Made by a program: the position numbers and the translations under genes. The notes below the pieces were generated by a model. It saw only the letters and a list, made by a program, of their open reading frames with translations, was not told the origin of the DNA and made no database searches. From positions 1 through 7,709 of the forward strand of contig JALWEZ010000202.1 of assembly GCA_027039165.1 (NCBI GenBank): a stretch of DNA of 7,709 nt. The letters run 5' to 3'. Positions 1-5,807 of the stretch are shown piece by piece; position 1 is the first letter of the stretch; every line of letters begins with the position of its first letter. The stretch comes from Candidatus Moraniibacteriota bacterium (GTDB taxonomy: Bacteria; Patescibacteriota; Minisyncoccia; Moranbacterales; GCA-2747515).

Positions 1-3000
1 ATTTTATCTATATATTTATCATTCCAACCATGTCCCATAATCAAAAGTTTGATATTTGAAAATTGCTTATTTATCTTTTTCATAGCATTTAATGCAAGAA
101 TATGTCCCTTTACTTCATTTAAAGCGGCTGGCATAAACAAAATAAAGTCATTATTCACAAATCCATTTTTTTTTCTAAATTCGTTCTCATTTTTCTTATC
201 TGGACTGTTATATATATCTATATTCAATCCATTAGGAACAACAATAATTTTATTCATAGACACGCCAAATTTTTTTGAAAAATAATATGCAGCATTTTTT
301 GAAACAGCTGTATATTTAGTTATATACTTATCGCGTTTTTGTATTTTTTGTATCTCAGTATCAGGAATCCAACAATATATATTGTGAATTGTGTCAATGA
401 AATGAATTTTATTTTTATTTGCTATTTCAATACCAAAGTATGAGAAATGCCCATTTATAACATTTATATTGTTATCTTCAATAATTTTTTGATATTTATT
501 TTTTTTATTTTTTTCTTCAGAAATATCATAAATATTAACACCGTTATTATAAGATTTTTCATACATCAATCCACCACCGTTAATACAAATTATAACAACA
601 TTAAAAAGTTTTTTATTTATTTTTGTAGCAATATCATAAACAACTTGTTCCAATCCACCTTTATCAAATTTATCAACTTCTAATAAAATATTAGTTTTTT
701 TATGTAGATATCTTAAAGGATTAGCTAACTTCCTTTCTTCAATCTTAAACGTTTTTTTAAAAAATAAATTATTACTAACAATAGCATTTACTAAGCATTT
801 TATATCCTTGACACTTTCTACATATATTGTTTTTTGAGGAAATTTACAGAAATAATAAGCTTTCGCATTTTTATTAGTAACTATAATCCAATCCGCCATA
901 TTTGGTAATGTATCAGAATTTTTAATAAAATCATTTTCTGATTCTACAATTAAAAAAATAAAATATCTATTTTTATCTATTTTCTTTAAAATATTTTTAT
1001 CAAAATTATCATAAAATTTAATAAAAATTGCATTTTTATCATATGTGTAACTACTATCTATATCTTCTAATGAATAGATACTTTGCCCATTAATTTTGAA
1101 ATCTGAGTAAGCAAAACAATGTACATCTTGATTATAAAACAATTCTCTTTTTAAATTATATTTCATTAAATTTTGTACTTTCTCGTTAATTTTATGTTCC
1201 TTAGATCGCGCATTTAAACTATTGTCATGCCATCTATAATTATACAAAGCTTTATTGTGTCCTATATGTTTTATAGTAAATAGTGAATTTATTCTCATCC
1301 AATAATCATAATCTTCAATCCCCATATTTAAGTCCCATTCACCTATAATTTTACCAACATAACTACGCCATAAAAAACAAGCTCCTATAAAATTATCACA
1401 AACGCTATTCAATGTCTTAATGTCTCTAGATGTATTTATATGAGATGAATCATTCTTGTCTTGATCGTGTAACCTAAAATTAGAATTCTTTAATGGCTTA
1501 CCATTTAAGTCAATCACTGTATAATCAGTATAAGTCATATCAACGCATTTATTAGTATTCAAAAAATCAACCATTTCCTCAATTGCGTCTTTTTTGTACG
1601 TGTTATCAGCTGATGTCCATGTATAAAATTCGCCTTTAGCTTTAGTGAATCCTAATGATAGTGCTTTTGGAAGTCCTTGATTTTTTGTTCGATAAATTTT
1701 TACTTTTGAATTGGTGTAAAATTTATTTAAAACATAGTCTATATTATCTTCCGAACCATCATCAATTATTATTATTTCAATATTTGCATAAGATTGCATT
1801 AAGCAACTATTTATTGATTCTTCTAACATATCAGCATGATTATATACTGGTATAATAATACTTACTAAACCTACCTCACCTGCAACAGAAACATTTATAT
1901 TTGTATTTTCCTTTAAATCAATATTTTTCTTTACATTCCTAATTTCATGTGTCTTATTTGATTTACGTAAAATATATTTATTCCATCTCTTTTTTAAAAA
2001 AATAATTATTAAATATGGATTTTTAAATCCTTTCTTTATACCATCTTTATAGTGTATATAAACATGCCTCAATTTCCAAAATTTTGAGTTTTTAATAAAT
2101 TGTATATTAGAATTTTTTTGTTGCACTATCAAATCCTTCTCTTGTAGTTCTTTATTTTTTTGTTGCACTATCAAATCCTTCTCTTGTAGTTCTTTATTTT
2201 TTTGTTGCACTATCAAATCCTTCTCTTGTAGTTCTTTATTTTTTTGTTGCACTATCAAATCCTTCTCTTGTAATTGAATTTCAAAATTAACATTTTGAAT
2301 TTGTTGGTTTTTCTGAATAATTTGCTGTTCTTTATCTTGTATAATTAAATCCTTACTTTGCACTTGAATTGTAAAGTCTCTATCCTCTATTATTTTGTTT
2401 TTTTGCACAATGTCACATTCCATTTGTGTAATTTGCTCATCCTTTTGAGATATTTGTTTCATCAATTCTTTTATTTCTTTTTCTTTTATATAAAATTTTT
2501 CATCTTTTTTTATTTTATTTTTTAAAAAAGCAACTGTAGCTAACTTTAATATTTTATTATAACTTAACTCATCCAAATCTATTTCATCTAAAAATTTATA
2601 CCTATTATGGCGCAGAGCTGGACTTATAAAAGAATCTATTTCTTTTTCATAACCACTAGTCACAATGTCATTTTTATCTATAAATTTTATTATTTTTTCA
2701 AGCTCTTTATATGGATTTGTAAAGAAATTATCATATAACACCAAGTATCTATTTTTAACATTTGTATTATCCAAAATTGATTGCCAATATATCAGCCACA
2801 ATAAAACTCCATCCTTAACTTTTATACCATCTCTCTTATATATCGATGCCGCAACATCTTCTGGTCTTCTGAAAACTATTACATATTGCATATCTGGAAT
2901 TATTTTCTGCCAGAACGGTAACGTTAAACAAGTTCTAGGTTCTTTAAATCCCCAAGTCTTATATTTAGAATTCATCATCTCTATCTCAGCTTCTGCTTTT

Positions 3001-3278
3001 TTGTATAAGTCAATTAACCTATCATCATTCTCCCACGAATCTGGAAATACTGGAGGATTATCCCACGTTCCTCCAAATATCTCTAAAATCGAATTATTTA
3101 TATTTAAAATATTTATATTTTCCCAATGTCCTTTTTTATTTTCTTCATAACTATCTGTCATTATGTTATCTTCATCACCTAAATTAAGTCCACATATATT
3201 TAAAAGACGAGTTAACATAGATGTGCCACTCCTATGCATTCCCAGAATACATACAACCTTATTTTCATTATCTTTCAT
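1..3278 (-). CDS. Multidomain sulfotransferase - coiled coil - GT2 - GT4 glycosyltransferase, C-terminus beyond left edge
   Basis: The frame is open without a stop from ATG 3278-3276 to the left edge, giving 1092 whole codons. Residues 1-~250 look like a sulfotransferase. They have the PAPS 5'-phosphosulfate loop GMHRSGTSML (13-22), KEPR (112-115) and FRRPEDVAASIYKR from 136, which fits the 3'-phosphate-binding motif. Residues ~260-392 form a Gln/Lys/Glu-rich coiled coil ending in perfect 14-residue repeats. A GT2 domain starts near 472 (VSIIIPVYN), with DDGS around 503-506, SADN (556-559) in the DXD position and the acidic pair E655-D656. A poorly characterised alpha/beta-looking stretch (~720-860) follows. 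A GT4 domain then begins near 862, with GGLEQ (874-878), VPNG near 1014-1017, KGH (1057-1059) and MGHG; its Glu-x7-Glu part would lie off-window. The likely role is cytoplasmic assembly and sulfation of a surface glycan exported by the Wzm/Wzt pair upstream. The 45-nt gap from wzt and lack of a terminator suggest one operon. No clear Shine-Dalgarno precedes the ATG. Acceptor, sugars and actual sulfation are unknown. Confidence 0.88.
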   Translation of the reverse strand, partial: MKDNENKVVCILGMHRSGTSMLTRLLNICGLNLGDEDNIMTDSYEENKKGHWENINILNINNSILEIFGGTWDNPPVFPDSWENDDRLIDLYKKAEAEIEMMNSKYKTWGFKEPRTCLTLPFWQKIIPDMQYVIVFRRPEDVAASIYKRDGIKVKDGVLLWLIYWQSILDNTNVKNRYLVLYDNFFTNPYKELEKIIKFIDKNDIVTSGYEKEIDSFISPALRHNRYKFLDEIDLDELSYNKILKLATVAFLKNKIKKDEKFYIKEKEIKELMKQISQKDEQITQMECDIVQKNKIIEDRDFTIQVQSKDLIIQDKEQQIIQKNQQIQNVNFEIQLQEKDLIVQQKNKELQEKDLIVQQKNKELQEKDLIVQQKNKELQEKDLIVQQKNSNIQFIKNSKFWKLRHVYIHYKDGIKKGFKNPYLIIIFLKKRWNKYILRKSNKTHEIRNVKKNIDLKENTNINVSVAGEVGLVSIIIPVYNHADMLEESINSCLMQSYANIEIIIIDDGSEDNIDYVLNKFYTNSKVKIYRTKNQGLPKALSLGFTKAKGEFYTWTSADNTYKKDAIEEMVDFLNTNKCVDMTYTDYTVIDLNGKPLKNSNFRLHDQDKNDSSHINTSRDIKTLNSVCDNFIGACFLWRSYVGKIIGEWDLNMGIEDYDYWMRINSLFTIKHIGHNKALYNYRWHDNSLNARSKEHKINEKVQNLMKYNLKRELFYNQDVHCFAYSDFKINGQSIYSLEDIDSSYTYDKNAIFIKFYDNFDKNILKKIDKNRYFIFLIVESENDFIKNSDTLPNMADWIIVTNKNAKAYYFCKFPQKTIYVESVKDIKCLVNAIVSNNLFFKKTFKIEERKLANPLRYLHKKTNILLEVDKFDKGGLEQVVYDIATKINKKLFNVVIICINGGGLMYEKSYNNGVNIYDISEEKNKKNKYQKIIEDNNINVINGHFSYFGIEIANKNKIHFIDTIHNIYCWIPDTEIQKIQKRDKYITKYTAVSKNAAYYFSKKFGVSMNKIIVVPNGLNIDIYNSPDKKNENEFRKKNGFVNNDFILFMPAALNEVKGHILALNAMKKINKQFSNIKLLIMGHGWNDKYIDK
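2112..2272 (-). repeat. 42-bp perfect tandem repeat, about 3.8 copies, inside the coiled coil
   Basis: The same 42-bp unit recurs with exact period: the G of TTGTTGCAC falls at 2120, 2162, 2204 and 2246. I see no mismatch until 2273. Each unit encodes the 14 residues QEKDLIVQQKNKEL, which is two heptads, so copy-number change keeps both the reading frame and the coiled-coil register. The tract covers about residues 336-389 of the sulfotransferase/glycosyltransferase protein. DNA-level identity, not just protein-level identity, indicates recent duplication by slippage or unequal recombination. More diverged related units lie just N-terminal. Confidence 0.95.
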
Positions 3279-3323
3279 AAATTTAAAAATTAAATACATT
3301 TAAATACACTTGGTTTTAATAAA

Positions 3324-4142
3324 TCAAATACAGTTTCCCTCATTTTGTTTCATCTCTTTTAACTGCTCCTTCGTTAAATTATCCCTCAAAAATTCATCAC
3401 AAACTTCTTTTGATGAGCCTATTTTTTTAATCTTTGAATTACTCAAATAGACAACTTTATCACAATACTTTTCAACTGTATCAATCGCATGAGAAACTAA
3501 TACTACAGTTTTTCCTTGATTTTTATAGTTTTCAAAGATATTTAGGCATTTTTTTTGAAAAGCAACATCACCCACGGCCAAAACCTCATCCATAAGTAAA
3601 ATTTCTCTATTGGCATGAATTGCCACACTAAAAGCGAGTTTTGATTGCATCCCGGAAGAATAATTCTTGACTTTTTGATCAATGAACCGTCCTATTTCAC
3701 TAAACTCAACAATCTTATCAAATTTTTCATTAATTTCTCTCCTATTTAAACCCAAAATCGTTGCATTTAAATAAATATTATCCCTTCCAGAAAGCTCTGG
3801 ATTAAATCCTATTCCAAGCTCAAGAAACGGCGATATTCTGCCATTTATCACCACTTTTCCACTGTCTGGCATATAAACACCCGCAAGAATTTTGAGAAGT
3901 GTAGATTTTCCAGAACCGTTTTTTCCTATTATACCCACAAACTCACCTTTTTTTATATCAAAAGAAATATCCTCAAGAGCCACGAATTCTTCATATGTTT
4001 TCTTGCTAAATACACTTACAAACATTCCTCTTAAACTATCAATTTTTTGATGAGGAACACGAAAAAACTTTGAGACATTTTCTACTCTTATTATCGTATT
4101 TTTTTCTTCTAGCTTTTTTTTCTTTTTAGTTTTTTTACTCAT
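3324..4142 (-). CDS. wzt: Wzt-type polysaccharide ABC transporter ATP-binding protein, without C-terminal carbohydrate-binding domain
   Basis: This 272-residue ATPase would power export of a lipid-linked polysaccharide across the inner membrane with the adjacent Wzm-type permease. It shows Walker A GKNGSGKST (73-81), the family-typical GIGFNPELSGRDNIYLN block (110-126) in the Q-loop region, signature YSSGMQ (161-166), Walker B ILLMDE (181-186) and the switch histidine H218. I chose the ATG at 4142. The frame stays open further upstream to 4256, but that extension lies inside wzm and does not look like this family. The ATG sits four bases after the wzm stop, so translation is probably coupled; I see no Shine-Dalgarno. 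The N-terminus is a Lys-rich tail (MSKKTKKKKK) encoded by A-runs. Wzt proteins of the E. coli O8/O9a type are over 400 residues and carry a C-terminal glycan-binding domain. This one stops soon after the nucleotide-binding domain, like the KpsT and short Wzt classes. It ends with TGA. Confidence 0.93.
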   Translation of the reverse strand: MSKKTKKKKKLEEKNTIIRVENVSKFFRVPHQKIDSLRGMFVSVFSKKTYEEFVALEDISFDIKKGEFVGIIGKNGSGKSTLLKILAGVYMPDSGKVVINGRISPFLELGIGFNPELSGRDNIYLNATILGLNRREINEKFDKIVEFSEIGRFIDQKVKNYSSGMQSKLAFSVAIHANREILLMDEVLAVGDVAFQKKCLNIFENYKNQGKTVVLVSHAIDTVEKYCDKVVYLSNSKIKKIGSSKEVCDEFLRDNLTKEQLKEMKQNEGNCI

Positions 4143-4146
4143 ATTT

Positions 4147-4926
4147 TTATATATATTCAGCAATTTTTCTAGATTGTTTATTGTACGACCAGATACTAAG
4201 CCCAAAAAATACAATAACGATGGTAAAAAAAGTGATGTATTGAGAAACAGTTGCAAAATGATTATTTATAAGAGCTTCTTTATTGAAGTGTGCTATAAAA
4301 GCCAGTGGATTGAGTAGTATATATTTATGATATTCTTCAGGTAACAACTCTAGAGGATAAATTATCGGAGCAGAATACATCATAGCAGGAATTACTACAT
4401 TCCAAATTTTTTCTAAATCTCTAAATTTCACAAACAAAGTAGCCGTAAAAAAAGAAAATCCCAAAATCAAAAGATATAGAACTACTATAAACACAAAAGA
4501 CATAGTAATAGCACTAATAGTAGGTAAAACTTTATACCAAGCAAAAAACCCTATAATTATCACCAAGTTAGTCAAAAAAATCATAAGAGCATTTAAACTA
4601 GAAGCTAAGATAATAGTCCATCTAGGCACATAAATTTTTGTAACTAGCTGTGATTTAGCAACCAGAGATCTAAGTCCTGCAGTAGTACCATCTGCAAAAA
4701 AAGTAAAAAGCATAAGACTCGTTATAAGCTTTAGTGCATAATACTCTATTTCACCATTTGGCGCAAATATAGAAGAAAACACAAAATTCAAAATAGCAAA
4801 CATCATAAGAGGTTGCAATAGAGCCCATATGTAACCAAGTACAGAGTTTTGATATCGAAGCTTAAAATCAGTAATTGCCAGCATCCATATCAAATCTTTA
4901 TAACTTTCATGTTTCTTGTTTTTCAT
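4147..4926 (-). CDS. wzm: Wzm-type ABC-2 polysaccharide export permease
   Basis: This 259-residue integral membrane protein is the channel half of the polysaccharide ABC exporter and would pair with the downstream ATPase. The N-terminus carries the conserved block ITDFKLRYQNSVLGYIWALL (18-37), typical of ABC-2 O-antigen, teichoic acid and capsule permeases. About six hydrophobic segments follow, near residues 34-54, 65-80, 104-130, 138-166, 174-195 and 229-248. Further family-like features are the cytoplasmic FVKFRDLEKIW (165-175) and NPLAFIAHFNKEAL (206-219). Full length for the family. It is the first gene of the left-hand operon, with a good promoter ending about 25 nt upstream of the ATG. 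The short leader lacks a properly spaced Shine-Dalgarno (GAAGAG lies too far upstream). It could equally be called RfbA/TagG/KpsM-like; the substrate cannot be told from the permease. Confidence 0.93.
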   Translation of the reverse strand: MKNKKHESYKDLIWMLAITDFKLRYQNSVLGYIWALLQPLMMFAILNFVFSSIFAPNGEIEYYALKLITSLMLFTFFADGTTAGLRSLVAKSQLVTKIYVPRWTIILASSLNALMIFLTNLVIIIGFFAWYKVLPTISAITMSFVFIVVLYLLILGFSFFTATLFVKFRDLEKIWNVVIPAMMYSAPIIYPLELLPEEYHKYILLNPLAFIAHFNKEALINNHFATVSQYITFFTIVIVFFGLSIWSYNKQSRKIAEYI

Positions 4927-4958
4927 CTAAATTTATTATTTAAAACTCTTCAGTATGA

Positions 4959-4986
4959 ATTATACCACAATAAAATTCATTGTAAA
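4959..4986 (-). promoter_or_regulatory. Sigma70-type extended -10 promoter for the wzm-wzt-glycosyltransferase operon
   Basis: Read on the minus strand, TTTACA (4986-4981) is followed after 16 nt by a perfect TATAAT (4964-4959). TG at the -15/-14 position makes it an extended -10. Transcription would start near 4952, giving a leader of about 25 nt before the wzm ATG at 4926. It lies just after the terminator of the preceding gene, so the export operon appears independently transcribed. Confidence 0.75.
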
Positions 4987-5000
4987 ATTACGCCCATTTT

Positions 5001-5037
5001 AAACAAATTTAAAACCACCCAAATGTTATTGAGTGGT
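5001..5037 (-). terminator. Intrinsic terminator after the small exported protein gene
   Basis: The minus strand reads ACCACTCAA, a six-base loop, then TTGGGTGGT (5037-5014): a 9-bp stem with one T-G pair. It is followed by TTTAAATTTGTTT. It starts about 19 nt after the stop codon of the 137-residue gene and separates that gene from the wzm promoter. The T-tract is interrupted by A and G, so termination may be incomplete. There is no T-tract on the plus strand. Confidence 0.75.
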
Positions 5038-5055
5038 CTGATGATTATTATCGTA

Positions 5056-5469
5056 TTACTTTGAAATTACTGCCATTATTTTAGCTAACTTACAATGAGT
5101 ACTATTTGCATCTGGAGTAGTAGATGGTTCATACATAATTTGAACCTTTCTATTTAATTGTTGTGCATTGAATAAGGCTCTAAAAAAAATACCATTATCA
5201 TTTTTTGCTACAAAACGAAATCCAAATTTATCACTGCATGTATCTTTTTTAAAATCATTATCAAATTTAACCCACACATCTCCATTTGAATTTGCAGCTA
5301 TTGATTCAACATTTAAATCAGATGTTCGTGTTGCCATAATACTTTCTGTAGTATTTGTCATGTGATTTTTTGTAGCATTTGTATCTGTAGCATTTGCTAC
5401 GGTAGTTATAGCCATTATAGTAGCGACTCCAATAAATAGTTTTTTTGTATTTTTTCTTAAGTTTAGCAT
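5056..5469 (-). CDS. Small exported protein with two cysteines, unknown function
   Basis: The product has 137 residues. I chose the ATG at 5469 because AAGGA (5480-5476) sits six bases upstream. A GTG at 5529 in the same frame would only add 20 very basic residues in front of the signal peptide. Residues 1-27 form a clear Sec signal peptide: basic LRKNTKK, hydrophobic LFIGVATIMAITTV, and cleavage after ANA. Residues 28-50 are a Thr/Asn-rich, low-complexity spacer with repeated NAT codons. The rest looks like a compact beta-rich domain with C78 and C126, which could form a disulfide, and the segment FFRALFNAQQLNRKVQIMYE. The pattern of Cys, then an alpha segment with Ala, then V-x-I-x-Y-E-P loosely recalls OB-fold toxin B-subunit-like proteins such as SubB. 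That is a weak by-eye resemblance, not an identification. It has its own promoter, long leader and terminator. Confidence 0.85.
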   Translation of the reverse strand: MLNLRKNTKKLFIGVATIMAITTVANATDTNATKNHMTNTTESIMATRTSDLNVESIAANSNGDVWVKFDNDFKKDTCSDKFGFRFVAKNDNGIFFRALFNAQQLNRKVQIMYEPSTTPDANSTHCKLAKIMAVISK

Positions 5470-5613
5470 AATTTTTCCTTTTTTATTGTTTTTTTTTGAA
5501 TTTCTTCTATGCTTTTTTAAGGTCTTCACCCACTTAATTTACTTTTAACCGAAAAATAACTATTACATGTCACACCTCCAAATTGTTAATCTGTACAATT
5601 GTTTTTTTGTACT
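5470..5613 (-). other. Long 5' leader of the small exported protein gene, with an SD-ATG-TAA start-stop element
   Basis: From the predicted start near 5613 to the ATG at 5469 there are about 144 nt without a convincing gene. The leader contains a perfect GGAGG (5579-5575) placed six bases before ATG (5568-5566), which is followed at once by TAA (5565-5563). This is the best-looking Shine-Dalgarno in the intergenic region, yet it would encode only Met-stop. Downstream are A-rich tracts and then the real AAGGA site. The first ~20 nt can form a 6-bp hairpin (5593-5612). The leader may regulate translation or stability, or may be a decayed start of an earlier gene. Confidence 0.5.
5593..5612. repeat. 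Inverted repeat at the predicted transcription start, flanked by direct repeats
   Basis: GTACAA (5593-5598) and TTGTAC (5607-5612) are perfect 6-bp arms around an eight-base loop. ATTGTTA occurs on both sides, at 5582-5588 and 5614-5620, and the latter copy touches the -10 box. The position, immediately downstream of the promoter, suits an operator or a 5'-end RNA hairpin. Short AT-rich arms can arise by chance. Confidence 0.4.
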
Positions 5614-5619
5614 ATTGTT

Positions 5620-5648
5620 AGTATATATCATAATGTAATTCTTGTCAA
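5620..5648 (-). promoter_or_regulatory. Strong sigma70-type promoter for the small exported protein gene
   Basis: On the minus strand a perfect -35 TTGACA (5648-5643) is followed by exactly 17 nt and then TATACT (5625-5620). Transcription would begin near 5613. It is the best promoter in the window. It lies between the terminator of the upstream gene and the start of this one, so this gene is probably monocistronic. Confidence 0.8.
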
Positions 5649-5660
5649 ATTTTATCATAA

Positions 5661-5680
5661 TTACACCAAATTACACCAAA
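5661..5680. promoter_or_regulatory. Tandem 10-bp direct repeat just upstream of the -35 box, candidate activator site
   Basis: TTACACCAAA occurs twice without a gap (5661-5670 and 5671-5680), giving a spacing of one helical turn. Only 12 bp separate it from the -35 box of the small-protein promoter. Tandem direct repeats in this position are typical of binding sites for dimeric response regulators of the OmpR/PhoB kind. No specific regulator is recognised. Confidence 0.45.
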
Positions 5681-5690
5681 AACTCCTCGT

Positions 5691-5744
5691 AAAAATAAAA
5701 AACTCTTAATTAAGAATTGTAATTTTACAACTATAATCAAGAGT
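5691..5744 (-). terminator. Intrinsic terminator after the DUF5648-like protein gene
   Basis: The minus strand reads ACTCTTGATT (5744-5735), then an inner hairpin TTGTAA-AA-TTACAA, then AATTAAGAGT (5711-5702). The outer arms form a 10-bp stem with one G-T pair. They are followed by TTTTTTATTTTT at the stem base down to 5691. The stem is AT-rich but the T-tract is strong. It lies about 40 nt after the stop codon, which supports a transcript end for the peptidase/DUF5648 operon. Confidence 0.75.
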
Positions 5745-5779
5745 GCTGATTGTATCTAATACATGCAAATTTGCAAGAT

Positions 5780-5807
5780 AACTAATCTAAAATTGTATAG
5801 ATTAGTT
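5780..5807 (-). repeat. Perfect 10-bp hairpin spanning the stop codon of the DUF5648-like gene
   Basis: AACTAATCTA (5780-5789) and TAGATTAGTT (5798-5807) are perfectly complementary arms around an eight-base loop. The TAG stop (5784-5782) lies inside one arm. No T-tract follows on the minus strand, so it is not itself a simple terminator; the terminator lies further downstream. It may protect the mRNA 3' end. Confidence 0.6.

Noticed and set aside
49..1855. Plus-strand frames in the left third
   Set aside because: They are opposite continuous GT2/GT4 coding sequence and have Phe/Ile-rich composition typical of reverse complements of Lys/Asn-rich genes.
2112..2272. Possible CRISPR array
   Set aside because: The units are contiguous with no unique spacers, and they encode coiled coil in frame.
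2665..3150. Plus-strand open frame of 161 residues
   Set aside because: It lies wholly opposite the sulfotransferase domain, whose motifs (RSGTS, KEPR, FRRPED) are clear. The plus-strand product has no recognisable features.
4143..4256. Upstream start of wzt at 4256
   Set aside because: It would overlap wzm by more than 100 bp and add hydrophobic residues that do not fit the ATPase family. ATG 4142 lies just after the wzm stop.
5764..5775. 12-bp palindrome TGCAAATTTGCA as an operator
   Set aside because: It sits between a stop codon and a terminator, far from a promoter, and is short and AT-rich enough to occur by chance.
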